Counted from the first letter of the stretch, positions 16,656 through 25,905 are shown. The stretch is 64,000 bases of DNA from G958295645 sp965242735 (GCA_965242735.1 OZ251497.1:868001-932000), one strand, 5' to 3'. The notes: generated from the letters alone by a model not told the origin. A program made the numbers and translations.

Positions 16656-17649
16656 GCTCCGGCGGGCGCGGCCGGGGCGTCGGCGGGCCGCCGCGCCGCG
16701 AGCCGCGCGACATGCTCTCGTTCTCCGCGCCTCCGGCTTGGCGGCAGTGCCGGGCGAGCCCCCGCCAGGAGTCCTCGAAGCTCGACGCCACGGCGTACCG
16801 GTCGGCGAGGTCGCGGCCCGCTTCGGCCCGCAAGCGCCTGCGGACGTCTTGGGCGAAGCGCGCCGCGGCTTCGTTCGGATCGGCGGAAGGATCGGCCAGC
16901 GAGGCTCGCACGGAGGCGGTCCAGTCCTGCAGTGCGCGCTCGAGCTGGGCGAAGTGCGGCGCGGGGTCGTCGTAGGGACCGAAGTGCGTCGGCACGATGC
17001 GCCGGGGGCGCCAGTCGAGAACGCGGCGCATGCTGGCGATCCAGAGCGCGGAGTCGATGTCCGGGGGAGGCGTGACCGGAATGGCGGGGCCGCCGCCGAT
17101 GCGGATGCCGCCCACGTCGCCGAGCCACGCGGTCTCGGTGGCGGGTTCGTAGTAGGCGACGTGGTGCTTGGCGTGGCCGGGCACGTAGGCGACTTCGAGG
17201 CGCCGGCCGCCCAGGACGACCTCGTCTCCCTCGCCGACCTCTCGAACGGCGTCGGCGGGCACGGGCGCGAACTCGCCCCACAACGTGGCCATGGCGTCGC
17301 CGTACAAGCGCTCGGCCGATGCCAGCAGGCGCACCGGATCGATCATGTGCGGGGCGCCGGCCGCATGCACGTGCACGACGGCGCCGGGCACGGCCCGGAC
17401 GACGGCGCCGGCGGCCGTGGCGTGATCGAGGTGAATGTGCGTGAGCAGGACGGCCCGCACTTCCTCCAGGGAGCGGCCGAGGGCGGAGAGGCCGTCGCGC
17501 AGCGCGCCCAGGCAGGCCTCGGGTCCCGGGTCCACCAGCGCGACTCCGTCCTCCGTCTCCAGCACGCCGGTCCCGATCACGCCCTCGGCGCCTTGGTGCA
17601 GCAGGTCCACGACGGCCGTGTCGCCGTCGAGCCGGAGAGGCGCCGTCAC
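16651..17649 (-). CDS. Metallo-beta-lactamase-fold hydrolase
   Basis: A 332-residue cytosolic MBL-fold enzyme: metal-binding THIHLDHA motif, then PGHAKHHVAYYEP, the aspartate in TAWLGDVGG, and the final histidine in IVPTHFGPYDDP. The last 100 residues are an extra helical region ending in a basic/Pro tail. Members cleave esters, thioesters or lactones; substrate not predictable. The GTG start overlaps the stop of the upstream D-aminoacylase-like gene (GTGA), so the two are translated together. A role in a common degradation route is inferred from coupling only. Confidence 0.88.
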   Translation of the reverse strand: MTAPLRLDGDTAVVDLLHQGAEGVIGTGVLETEDGVALVDPGPEACLGALRDGLSALGRSLEEVRAVLLTHIHLDHATAAGAVVRAVPGAVVHVHAAGAPHMIDPVRLLASAERLYGDAMATLWGEFAPVPADAVREVGEGDEVVLGGRRLEVAYVPGHAKHHVAYYEPATETAWLGDVGGIRIGGGPAIPVTPPPDIDSALWIASMRRVLDWRPRRIVPTHFGPYDDPAPHFAQLERALQDWTASVRASLADPSADPNEAAARFAQDVRRRLRAEAGRDLADRYAVASSFEDSWRGLARHCRQAGGAENESMSRGSRRGGPPTPRPRPPER

Positions 17650-19196
17650 TCGGGCGCCGCGCCTCCTCGGACGGGCCGGCCCGGATACACGGCCGCGACC
17701 AGTCGGCTCAAGCGCAGCACCGGCACGCCCCCGACGACCACGAAGGCGATGCCCCGCGACTCGATGTTGGGCACGGCGTAGGTTGCGCGGTCGCCCACCA
17801 CCCGGGGATCGAAGCCCGTGATGTCGGCGTCGGCGCCCACTTGGAGGCGGCCCTTGCGCGCCATCGCCGGCGCCGCGCCGCGCACGCGCTCGGCGGGCAG
17901 CAGCGTCATCTTCGCGAGCGCGTCCATCAGCGAAATGACTTCCCGGTCCCGGACGTAGCGTCCCAAGATGCGGGTGAACGTGCCCGCGCCCCGCGGGTGC
18001 ACGGCCTGGTGCAGGAACGGGATGCCGTCGCTGGCGGCGATGACGTCCGGTTGCGCCGCGATCCACTCGTTCGTCGCCTCGCTGCGTCCGTGGATCACGA
18101 CCCAGCCGCCTTGTTCGCGGTACTCCCGGAAGCTGCGGGCGTCCAGGCGCTCCTCGCGACCCGGCCACTGGAGGCGCGCGTAGGCCGAGTCGGGCCGGTC
18201 TTCCCACGAATCGAACAACGCCGACTCGATGTACGTGGCCGAGGCCGTGTACGGATAGGCTTCCGTGGTGACGTCGACGCCGCGGCCCCGGGCGCCCCGG
18301 ATTATCTCCAGAGCTCTCGGCGCGTGCTCGCCCGCGGTGGAATTGAGATGCACGACGTGGACCGGAGCGCCCGTCGACGCCGAATTCGCGATCACTTCCT
18401 GGAACGGTTCCAGGACGCCGCCTTCGCCCGCGGGGCGCAGGTGCACGTAGGCGGGCACGCTGCGGCGGGCCGCCGACTCGAACAGCCGAAGAATCTCGGT
18501 TCGCGAGGCGCCGGGCGTGTAGGCGATCCCGAAGCCGTAGCCGAGCCCGCCCTCGTCCAGCCCCGCTTCCATGAGGGCCGCGAGTTCCGCGACTTGGTCT
18601 TCCTCCAACGTCTCGTAGGCGACGTCCGGTCCCATCGAAGCATTGCCCTGCCCCGGCGGCTGCGTCGGTTGATGGCCGGTGTCGACGCCCAGGATCAGCT
18701 TGGCCCGGGCGCCGGGATGGCTCACCGTGGCGCCGTAGTTGACGATGGCCTGCCCGGCGCGCGACTCGTACCAGGGCGCAACCGGATAGACGCCCACTTC
18801 CATCTCGAGCGCCGTCGTCACGCCGTCCTGCGCCTGCAGCTTGGCGCTGATCGAATCCTGTCCGTGGGCGTGCAGGTCGATGAAGCCGGGCGCGACGATC
18901 AAGCCCTCGGCGTCGATGGTGTCGCGGCCGGAAATCGGCTCCTCCGTCAAGGCCGAAACGACGCCGTTGCGGACGCCCACGTTGCGAAGCGCGTCCAGGC
19001 CCGTCTCCGGGTCCATGACGCGGCCGCCCAGGACGACCAGGTCGTGGGGCCGGTCGCACGCCGCCGCCGCGGCCGTCGCCAAGAGCGCGACGGCGCCCAA
19101 GCGAAGGCCGGCGGCTCGCGGGCGTGGGCTCCTTGTCCGCGGCTCTCCGCCGCGCGGCAGCGACAGGGACGAGAACTTGAATTGAGGGGTCGTCAC
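17646..19196 (-). CDS. D-aminoacylase/N-acyl-D-amino-acid deacylase family amidohydrolase, lipoprotein-like
   Basis: A 516-residue exported amidohydrolase. An Arg-rich leader and hydrophobic run LGAVALLATAAAAAC end in a Cys that could be lipidated. The metallo-dependent hydrolase domain then begins (DLVVLGGRVMDPETGLDA), with HxH in APGFIDLHAHGQD, YGFGIAYTPGASRTE, VHLRPAGE and VHVVHLNSTAGEHAP. The C-terminal composite domain closes with LQVGADADITGFDP. The family removes acyl groups from D-amino acids or opens cyclic amides. No ATG exists upstream; GTG at 19196 is the best start. Divergent from the DUF1326 gene, coupled to the MBL hydrolase downstream. Confidence 0.85.
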   Translation of the reverse strand: MTTPQFKFSSLSLPRGGEPRTRSPRPRAAGLRLGAVALLATAAAAACDRPHDLVVLGGRVMDPETGLDALRNVGVRNGVVSALTEEPISGRDTIDAEGLIVAPGFIDLHAHGQDSISAKLQAQDGVTTALEMEVGVYPVAPWYESRAGQAIVNYGATVSHPGARAKLILGVDTGHQPTQPPGQGNASMGPDVAYETLEEDQVAELAALMEAGLDEGGLGYGFGIAYTPGASRTEILRLFESAARRSVPAYVHLRPAGEGGVLEPFQEVIANSASTGAPVHVVHLNSTAGEHAPRALEIIRGARGRGVDVTTEAYPYTASATYIESALFDSWEDRPDSAYARLQWPGREERLDARSFREYREQGGWVVIHGRSEATNEWIAAQPDVIAASDGIPFLHQAVHPRGAGTFTRILGRYVRDREVISLMDALAKMTLLPAERVRGAAPAMARKGRLQVGADADITGFDPRVVGDRATYAVPNIESRGIAFVVVGGVPVLRLSRLVAAVYPGRPVRGGAAPE

Positions 19197-19304
19197 GGCG
19201 TACTGTCTGCGGTTGGGCGGGCGAAAACAGAAAACGGATGTTCGACCCGCAAAGATAGCGACGGGCGCGTTTGCGACGTCGCGGCCCAGGACAAGGGAGG
19301 AGAC

Positions 19305-20021
19305 TTGGCCCCTCAAGAGCAAGCCCATGTCGGCGGCGAGAAGCCGGGCGGCCGGCGCGCCGGGCCGTCCACGGACACGGCCGCCGGCCGCCGAGGGGCG
19401 GCGCAATGGTGGGCCGAGGGCCTGCTCTTCGAGAACTGCAACTGCACGGCGGTGTGTCCCGGCCACGTCCACTTCAGCCAGGCGTGCACGCACGAAGTGT
19501 GCCACGGCTTCTGGGCGATTCGGTTCGCCGCAGGGAGGTACGGCGGCGGGGCGCCCGGGCACGAAGTGGACTTGGCGGGCGTGGACGCGGTGGTCCTCTA
19601 CGAGACGCCGCAAGTCATGATCAAGGGCGACTGGAAGCAAGGCCTCGTCGTGTCCGACCGCGCGACGGAGGCCCAAGTGCGCGCCGTGGAGGAAATCCTC
19701 GAGGGAAGACAGGGCGGGCCGTGGTCGGTGCTTTCCGGCTTCGTGGGCGAGAGAATGCCGACGAGGGTCGCGCCGGTCCGCGTCGAAGACGCCCGCGGCC
19801 GCAAGGCGGTGACGGTGGAGGGCGTCCTCGAAGGCGAGGTCGAAGCCGTCCGCGGGCGCGACCGGAGCCGGCCCGTGACGTTCGAGAACATCTACAACCA
19901 GATCCACGACGCGCGGCAGGTCGTCGCGCGCGGCTCCACGCGATGCGACGACGGGAGCATCGTCATTCGCAACGAGGGCACGCACGGCCTCTGGTCGCGG
20001 TTCCGCTGGGCCGGGCCTTGA
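19305..20021 (+). CDS. DUF1326 domain protein
   Basis: Encodes 238 residues. After a Gly/Arg-rich leader of about 35 residues the DUF1326 core starts with WAEGLLFENCNCTAVCPGH, the CNC...C cysteine cluster typical of this family. It continues through HEVDLAGVDAVVLYE, WSVLSGFVGERMPTRVAPV and VTFENIYNQIHDARQV. Family function is unknown; conserved cysteines suggest metal or haem binding. GGAGG (19296-19300) lies five bases before a TTG at 19305, which decides the start. The stop overlaps the TTG of the DUF2182 gene; the two families are commonly neighbours. Confidence 0.85.
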   Translation: MAPQEQAHVGGEKPGGRRAGPSTDTAAGRRGAAQWWAEGLLFENCNCTAVCPGHVHFSQACTHEVCHGFWAIRFAAGRYGGGAPGHEVDLAGVDAVVLYETPQVMIKGDWKQGLVVSDRATEAQVRAVEEILEGRQGGPWSVLSGFVGERMPTRVAPVRVEDARGRKAVTVEGVLEGEVEAVRGRDRSRPVTFENIYNQIHDARQVVARGSTRCDDGSIVIRNEGTHGLWSRFRWAGP

Positions 20022-20632
20022 CGCCGAGCTACGCCGCCGCGCTCGGCATGTGGGCGGCGATGACGGCGGCGATGATGGCGCCCGTCGTCGCCCCATGGGT
20101 CTTGGCGGCGGGACGAATGGAAGCGCGGAGAAGCGGCGCGGGCGTGGTTGCGGCGGCGGCGCCCTTCGCCGGGGGCTACGGACTGGCGTGGGCGGGATTC
20201 GCGGCGCTGGCCGCGCTGGCCCAGAGCGCCATTGCCGCGGCCGGGGTTCCGGCGCCGTTCGTGGACGGCGCTCCGGCCTTGGCGGCGATCGTGCTCGTGC
20301 TGGCCGGAGCGTACCAGCTCACCGCGCTCAAGGGCGCTTGCCTGAAGCACTGCCGTTCTCCTGCCGGCTTCCTGCTGGCGCGATGGCGTCCCGGCAGCCT
20401 GGGCCGCGCCCGGCTGGGGCTGGAACACGGCCTCTACTGCGTCGCATGCTGCTGGGCGCTGATGATCCTGGCGTTCGCCGTGGGCATGGCCGATCTCCTG
20501 TGGATGGGCTTGATGGCGTCCCTTATGCTGGCGGAGACGGCCCTGCCGGGCGGCGCCCGGCTGACCAAGCCGGCGGGAATCGCGCTGATCGTCGCGGGCG
20601 CGGGAATGCTCGTTCTGGGCAGGCCGGGGTAG
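20018..20632 (+). CDS. DUF2182 predicted metal-binding membrane protein
   Basis: A 204-residue integral membrane protein with the family signature MWAAMTAAMMAPVVAPWVL near the start. Three to five further hydrophobic helices follow, together with the Cys/His pairs GACLKHC and LEHGLYCVACCW that are assumed to bind metal. The TTG start shares bases with the DUF1326 stop (TTGA), indicating coupled synthesis and probably a joint complex. Function of the pair is undescribed. lutAB begins 74 bases downstream. Confidence 0.86.
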   Translation: MTPSYAAALGMWAAMTAAMMAPVVAPWVLAAGRMEARRSGAGVVAAAAPFAGGYGLAWAGFAALAALAQSAIAAAGVPAPFVDGAPALAAIVLVLAGAYQLTALKGACLKHCRSPAGFLLARWRPGSLGRARLGLEHGLYCVACCWALMILAFAVGMADLLWMGLMASLMLAETALPGGARLTKPAGIALIVAGAGMLVLGRPG

Positions 20633-20706
20633 GCGCATGGCCTCGTCTTCGACCCGGCGGGCCCCGGGCTCGTTCCGGCGCGCTCGGGCGTGAGGGGGTA
20701 GCCGGC

Positions 20707-23136
20707 TTGCGGGTCGCGTTCTTCGCCACCTGCTTGGCGGACCAGTACTTCGCTTCCGCCGCGGCCGATGCCGTGCGTCTGCTGCGGCGCGTGGGCTGCG
20801 ACGTGTCGTTTCCGGAAGCGCAAACGTGCTGCGGCCAGCCCGCCCACACGTCGGGCCAAGTCCAAGAAGCCCGCCGCATGGCGTTGCAGGCGGCGCGGGC
20901 CCTCGCCGAACCGCCGGGATGCGACGCGGTGGTCGTGCCCAGCGGATCGTGCGCCGCCATGATCAAGAAGGTCTACCGCGAGATGGCGCGGCAAGCCGAG
21001 GCCGAGAACGGCCGGCTGCCGGACGGCGCCGGAGGCCGGGCCCGGAAGTCGCCCGGCGCCGGAAACGACGCCGTCCTGCTGGCCGGCCTCGCCGGCAGGA
21101 CGTTCGAGCTTGGCGAGCTGCTGGTTCGCCGGCTGGACGGGGAGCGGTTGGGAAACGGACTGGTCGGCCGGCGCGTGGCGTTGCATCACGGGTGTCACGG
21201 CCTGCGGGAACTCGGCCTGCAATCCGGCTCGCGGGCGCTGTTGGAGAGCGCGGGCGCGGAAGTCGTTCCGTGGGCGGCGGACCAGGAATGCTGCGGCTTC
21301 GGCGGACTCTTTTCCGTCAAGTTCCCGGAAGTCTCGGCGGCGATGGCGGACCACAAGCTGGACACGCTCCCGGACGTGGATTGGGTGGTGTCGGGCGATC
21401 CGGGGTGCCTGATGCAGCTCGAAGGGCGGAGCCGGGCGCGGGGCTTGCGGACGGAGTTCGTGCACTTGGCCACGGCGTTGCGGCGAGGTGTCGGCGGTGC
21501 GCATGGCCGGGACCGCAGCCGGCGGCGCGAGGACCCGAAGGGCGTTGGCCGCGACGAAGGTTCCCGAAGCGCGGGCAGGGGCCCCGCAACGCATTCGGCA
21601 TCGGACGCGAACCCCCGCCCTGGCCGCGACGAGAAACCCCGAGACGCGGTCCTGGACCAAGACCGCCGCGCCGAGCGTGCCGAGGCCGCCGCCCGGGATG
21701 GGGGCCGCCGCGACAAGAGGTCCCGGAGCGCGGCGCAGCGCCGGAACCGCGGCCGGGCTGGCGGCTACCGGGCCGAGGCGAGCCGCATTCTCGCCGAAAC
21801 GCCCGAGGTGCGAGAAGCGGTCGTCGGCGCCACGCTCTCGTTCGACGAGAAGCGCAAGCAGGCCTACGCCGAAGTGGACTCGAACCGTTGGCGGACGTGG
21901 GCGGAGGGCGTGAAGAACCATGCGCTCGCCCACTTGGACGAATACCTGCAGCAGGCGGAAGCCCGCCTGACGGCCAGCGGGGCGTCCGTGCATTGGGCGG
22001 CCGACGCCCGCGAGGCGCGGGAAATCGTGACCGGCCTGGCGCGCGCGACGGGGACGCGCACGGTCGTCAAGGGCAAGAGCATGCTCTCGGAGGAGATCGG
22101 CCTCGACCCGGCGCTCGAGCGGGCAGGCGCGCAAGTCTTCGAGACCGATCTCGGCGAATACGTGCTCCAGTTGCTGAACGAACCGCCCAGCCACATCGTC
22201 GGCCCGGCCATTCACAAGAGCCTGGAGCAAGTCCGCCGCCTCTTTGCGGACCGGCTGGGCACGCCCCCCGGTGCCGGTCCCGACGCCCTGGCCGGCGCGG
22301 CCCGACGCGTTCTGCGCGACGCGTTCCTCGCGGCCGACATGGGCGTCACGGGGGCCAACTTCGTCGTGGCCGAGACGGGCACGGTCGCTCTCATCGAGAA
22401 CGAAGGCAACATCCGCTTGGCCACGTCGCTTCCCAGAGTGCACGTCGTGCTGGCGGGCATCGAGAAGTTGCTGCCCCGCATGAGCGACTTGGCCGGATTC
22501 CTTCAGATCACGGCCAGGGCAGCGACGGGCCAGCCGATCGGGTGCTTCGTCACCCTGGTCCAGGGACCCGCGTCTCTCCCGGGAGACGACGGTCCGGAGG
22601 AGGTGCACGTCGTCTTCGTCGACAACGGCCGCACCGCCGTGCTGGAGCACGAACACGCATGGGAGACCCTGCGGTGCGTGCGGTGCGGCGCCTGCCTCAA
22701 CGCCTGTCCCGTGTACCGGCAGACTGGCGGGCACGCCTACGGCCAAGTCTACTCGGGACCGATCGGCTCCGTGCTGGACCCAGGCCTCCGAGGACTCGAG
22801 GCGGCCATGCCCCTGCCCTTCGCGTCGTCGTTGTGCGGGGCGTGCTTCGACGCGTGCCCCGTGCGCATTCCCATTCCCGAACTCCTGGTTCGCTGGAGGG
22901 AGGAGGCGCATTCGAAGGGTCTGACTCCCAAGTTCGAGCGCGCGGCGATCACGTCCATGGCGAGAGCGGCCCAGCGGCCTTCGCTCCACCGGCTGGCGGC
23001 GAGGACCGTCGCCAAGTCGGCCGCCACGCGCGCCGGACGCGTCCTGCCCATGGTGCGCGAGTGGTCCGGCCAGCGAGCGCCGCCCCGCCCGAGCCGCAAG
23101 ACGTTCCGAGAACTCTGGCGCGAGGGCATCGATTGA
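20707..23136 (+). CDS. Lactate-utilisation iron-sulfur protein, LutA-LutB fusion
   Basis: One open frame of 809 residues covers two proteins that are separate in Bacillus. Residues 1-260 are LutA with both CCG motifs (TCCGQPAHTSG around 40-50, ECCGFGGLFSVKFPE around 194-208). About 261-355 is an Arg/Asp/Gly-rich linker. About 356-809 is LutB, with VKGKSMLSEEIGL, ETDLGEYVLQLLNEPPSHIV and two 4Fe-4S motifs (RCVRCGACLNACPVY near 655-669, LCGACFDACPVRIPIPELL near 711-729). With LutC it oxidises L-lactate to pyruvate in the cytoplasm. TTG at 20707 has GAGGGGG eight bases upstream. No stop or clear LutB start with its own ribosome site is seen in the linker. The lutC start overlaps the stop. Confidence 0.88.
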   Translation: MRVAFFATCLADQYFASAAADAVRLLRRVGCDVSFPEAQTCCGQPAHTSGQVQEARRMALQAARALAEPPGCDAVVVPSGSCAAMIKKVYREMARQAEAENGRLPDGAGGRARKSPGAGNDAVLLAGLAGRTFELGELLVRRLDGERLGNGLVGRRVALHHGCHGLRELGLQSGSRALLESAGAEVVPWAADQECCGFGGLFSVKFPEVSAAMADHKLDTLPDVDWVVSGDPGCLMQLEGRSRARGLRTEFVHLATALRRGVGGAHGRDRSRRREDPKGVGRDEGSRSAGRGPATHSASDANPRPGRDEKPRDAVLDQDRRAERAEAAARDGGRRDKRSRSAAQRRNRGRAGGYRAEASRILAETPEVREAVVGATLSFDEKRKQAYAEVDSNRWRTWAEGVKNHALAHLDEYLQQAEARLTASGASVHWAADAREAREIVTGLARATGTRTVVKGKSMLSEEIGLDPALERAGAQVFETDLGEYVLQLLNEPPSHIVGPAIHKSLEQVRRLFADRLGTPPGAGPDALAGAARRVLRDAFLAADMGVTGANFVVAETGTVALIENEGNIRLATSLPRVHVVLAGIEKLLPRMSDLAGFLQITARAATGQPIGCFVTLVQGPASLPGDDGPEEVHVVFVDNGRTAVLEHEHAWETLRCVRCGACLNACPVYRQTGGHAYGQVYSGPIGSVLDPGLRGLEAAMPLPFASSLCGACFDACPVRIPIPELLVRWREEAHSKGLTPKFERAAITSMARAAQRPSLHRLAARTVAKSAATRAGRVLPMVREWSGQRAPPRPSRKTFRELWREGID

Positions 23137-23855
23137 CGCACGAACCCGGATCTGCGGACGCGCCGGGGCGGCGACCTTCGGGGCGAGGCAATGGCGCGGC
23201 GGGCCCTCCCGACTCGCGAGACCGGATTCTGCGGCGCGTGGCCGCGGCCGTCGCGAGCCGCCCGCAGTCGGATCACCCCGGCCGCCTGCGCGCCCCGGCG
23301 ATCGGAGACCTGCGAGCGGCCTTCTCCAGCCGCTTCGCGGCCAACGGCGGCGAAACGGTTTCGCCGGATCCTCGGCATTCCGTGCAGGAATGGCTGGGCA
23401 AGCTCCTGGGCGAACTGGACGTCCGCGCCCAGGGAGTGGCGGTGGCTCCCGACATGCCGGCCGCGGTGCGTCCCGTCGCGCCGTCCTCGTCCGATCCGCC
23501 GCGGTCCACGCCGCCGTCTCCCGACACGGTTGCCGATCCGGTCCCCGTCGGGCCGTCCGCTTCCCCGGCCGCCGCCGGCGTGGGACTCTGCCTTGCGCGG
23601 GCCGCCGTCGCCGAGACCGGCAGCCTGATTCTCGCGTCGCCGAGCCGGGCGACCCAGGTCCTCCCGCCCGTGTTGGTGGTCTGGGTCCCCGCGGGCTGCC
23701 TTCGCGGACGCCTGGAGGAGGCGCTCGCGGACTTGAAGGGCGATCTTCCCGCCGCCGTGGGGGTTCATTCCGGGCCGAGCAAGTCCGCCGACATCGGCCA
23801 GACCGTCGTGACGGGCGTGCACGGACCGGGCCGCTGCGTGGCCGTGTTGGAGTAG
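23133..23855 (+). CDS. lutC: Lactate-utilisation protein LutC (LUD domain)
   Basis: Encodes 240 residues of the LUD family: GLCLARAAVAETGSLILAS in the middle and the strongly conserved end PSKSADIGQTVVTGVHGPG followed by RCVAVLE. It is the third subunit of the iron-sulfur lactate dehydrogenase with the fused LutAB. The TTG start at 23133 is embedded in the lutAB stop (TTGA), so stoichiometric coupled translation is likely. An internal Pro/Ser-rich loop (about 112-145) is longer than usual. Confidence 0.88.
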   Translation: MTHEPGSADAPGRRPSGRGNGAAGPPDSRDRILRRVAAAVASRPQSDHPGRLRAPAIGDLRAAFSSRFAANGGETVSPDPRHSVQEWLGKLLGELDVRAQGVAVAPDMPAAVRPVAPSSSDPPRSTPPSPDTVADPVPVGPSASPAAAGVGLCLARAAVAETGSLILASPSRATQVLPPVLVVWVPAGCLRGRLEEALADLKGDLPAAVGVHSGPSKSADIGQTVVTGVHGPGRCVAVLE

Positions 23856-23943
23856 GGCCGTGACGCCCGGTCAGGCGCGCGCCGTGTTTCCCGTGGACGG
23901 CCGCGCCTCCGGTCGGTGCTCCCCGGCCTGTTCGGGTGCGCCT

Positions 23944-24023
23944 TCGCGCCCATGGACATGCCACGATGCGGGCGACGAAGCGCTGCCAGGCCAGCGGTGC
24001 GCCCTCGCGCCCATGGACATGCC
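23944..24023. repeat. 19-bp direct repeats upstream of the DinB-like gene
   Basis: TCGCGCCCATGGACATGCC occurs at 23944-23962 and 24005-24023, 61 bases apart, in the 251-base gap between lutC and the DinB-like gene. No hairpin or known operator recognised; could be paired regulator sites or a local duplication. Confidence 0.75.
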
Positions 24024-24106
24024 CGATGCCGTACATTACCCGTTCTTCGCGACGCAATGCCTCTCTCGCGACACGCTGCCTCTGCTGAAGGGAAGATCGA
24101 ACCACC

Positions 24107-24769
24107 GTGAACGCACAGCGAATCAAGACCGCCGCGGCCCGACTCGGGTCGGCGGCGCCGTGGCGGGGCGCCGCCTCCATCGGGCTGGCGGCCGCCTTGG
24201 CCTGCACGCCGGCCTACGACGCGGCGCAGCAGGACGACTCCGGCGACATGGCCGTCGCCGCCTCGGACCACGCCGTCGCCGCGTCGATCTTCGACGCCAT
24301 GGAAGCGGACGTCGCCGAAGTGGAGGAGAAGCTCGTGGGGCTGGCGGAGGCGATGAGCGAGGAGCACTACGCGTGGCGCCCGATGGAGGGCACGCGAAGC
24401 GCGGGAGAGCTCTTCATGCACGTGACGGCGGACAACTACCTGCTGCCGGCGCTGGCCGGGGTGCCTGCGCCCGAGCACACGAACGTCACGACGGACTACC
24501 AGTCCGCTCTCGACTTCGAGGCCAGCGTCACGGGCCGGCAGGCCGTCATCGACGAAATGAAGGCCTCGTTCGCCCACCTGCGGGCCGCGCTGGCGGCCGT
24601 CGATCCCGCCACGGCGCTGGACGAGCTCCAGTTCTTCGGCCGGACGTCCACCGTGCAGGGACTCTGGCTTCTCACGACCGTGCACCTTCACGAGCACTTG
24701 GGCAACGACATCACCTACGCACGGGCCAACCACGTCGTGCCGCCGTGGAGCCGGGCCGACGACGGATAG
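24107..24769 (+). CDS. Exported DinB-like four-helix protein
   Basis: A 220-residue protein with an N-terminal export segment (IGLAAALACTPAYD, possibly a lipid-attachment Cys) followed by a DinB/YfiT-type bundle. Signs are VEEKLVGLAEAMSEEHYAWRP, SAGELFMHVTADNYLLPALAG and LTTVHLHEHLGNDITYARAN, whose histidines would form the family's metal site. DinB relatives in the cytoplasm act as thiol transferases; the exported form has no assigned substrate. The GTG at 24107 has AAGGGAAG about 12 bases upstream. The gene 31 bases downstream encodes a TRAP-type binding protein. Confidence 0.82.
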   Translation: MNAQRIKTAAARLGSAAPWRGAASIGLAAALACTPAYDAAQQDDSGDMAVAASDHAVAASIFDAMEADVAEVEEKLVGLAEAMSEEHYAWRPMEGTRSAGELFMHVTADNYLLPALAGVPAPEHTNVTTDYQSALDFEASVTGRQAVIDEMKASFAHLRAALAAVDPATALDELQFFGRTSTVQGLWLLTTVHLHEHLGNDITYARANHVVPPWSRADDG

Positions 24770-24800
24770 GAAAGGGAAGAGACGGCCGGAGCCTTCCCCC

Positions 24801-25877
24801 ATGGACAAGCGCACCTTTCTCAAGGCCGCAGGCATCGGAGCGGCCGGAGCCGCCGTGGGCGTGGCGGGCGCGCGGGTCGTGGACGGCCTGCCGCGGCCGG
24901 GGGACACGTCCTCCCGCCGCTCGCCTGTCCGCTGGCGGCTCCAGACCTACGCCGGCGGTCCCTTGGCGGAGCACGTCGTCAAGCCCGCCGTCGATGCCTT
25001 CAACCGGATCGCCAACGGGGAGATGACCATCGAGCTCTTCGTCGCCGACGAACTCGTCCCCACCCGCGATCTCTTCGCCGCGCTTCAGGAAGGCGTGGTG
25101 GACGCCGTCCAGAGCGACGACGACTCCATGGCCTCGCCGGCGGACATCGCCGTCTTCGGCGGCTACTTCCCCTTCGCGACTCGGCACAGCCTCGACGTGC
25201 CCGTGCTCTTTCACCAGCACGGACTGGCCGAGATATGGGAAGAAGCCTACGGCGAGATCGACGGCGTGACCTGGCTGAGCGCTGGATCATGGGACCCCTG
25301 CCACTTCGCCACCGTCGAGCCCGTGCGCGGCTTGGCGGACCTGCAGGGCCTGCGCGTCTTCACCATGCCGACGGCGGGCGAGTTCCTGAAGCGCTTCGGC
25401 GTCGAGCCCGTGACGGTCCCGTGGGACGACGCGGCCGACGCGGTGCGACGGGGCGACCTGGACGGTCTGGCGTGGTCGGGCATCACCGAGGACTACACGG
25501 CCGGCTGGGCCGACGTGACCAACTACTTCCTCACCAACAGCCTCTCGGGCGCTTGGTGCGGTTCGTTCTTCGCCAACACGGACTCGTGGAACGCCCTCCC
25601 GCCCCATCTCCAGGAATTGTTCCGCGTCTGCATGGACAGCTCCCACTACTATCGCCTGCACTGGTACTGGGGCGGCGAAGCCCAGTTGCGCACCGAAGGC
25701 GCAAAGCTCCAGCTCACGTCCGTTCCGGACGAAGAATGGCAGCGAGTCGAGGCGGAAGCGCTCCGCTTCTGGGACGAAATCGCGTCCGCCAGCCCCCGCG
25801 CGGCCCGTGTGGTCGAGATCCTCAAGGCGTACAACGCCACCATGTCGGAGGCGGGACCGCCCTACCGCTGTTCCTGA
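24801..25877 (+). CDS. TRAP-type substrate-binding protein (DctP family), orphan
   Basis: A 358-residue exported protein. The signal KRTFLKAAGIGAAGAAVGVAGA is Tat-like but has a single Arg pair variant (KR). The mature domain shows the DctP pattern: WRLQTYAGGPLAEHVVKPAVDAFNRIANG, LQEGVVDAVQSDDD, the binding-site strand LADLQGLRVFTMPTAGEFLKRFG and DAADAVRRGDLDGLAWSG. TRAP receptors bind carboxylates or related solutes for DctQM permeases; no such permease lies in the window. It may work with a distant permease or as a solo sensor. The ATG follows a purine-rich stretch. Confidence 0.87.
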   Translation: MDKRTFLKAAGIGAAGAAVGVAGARVVDGLPRPGDTSSRRSPVRWRLQTYAGGPLAEHVVKPAVDAFNRIANGEMTIELFVADELVPTRDLFAALQEGVVDAVQSDDDSMASPADIAVFGGYFPFATRHSLDVPVLFHQHGLAEIWEEAYGEIDGVTWLSAGSWDPCHFATVEPVRGLADLQGLRVFTMPTAGEFLKRFGVEPVTVPWDDAADAVRRGDLDGLAWSGITEDYTAGWADVTNYFLTNSLSGAWCGSFFANTDSWNALPPHLQELFRVCMDSSHYYRLHWYWGGEAQLRTEGAKLQLTSVPDEEWQRVEAEALRFWDEIASASPRAARVVEILKAYNATMSEAGPPYRCS

Positions 25878-25905
25878 CCCGGCGGCCTTCCCGCCTGGCT
25901 CAGCT

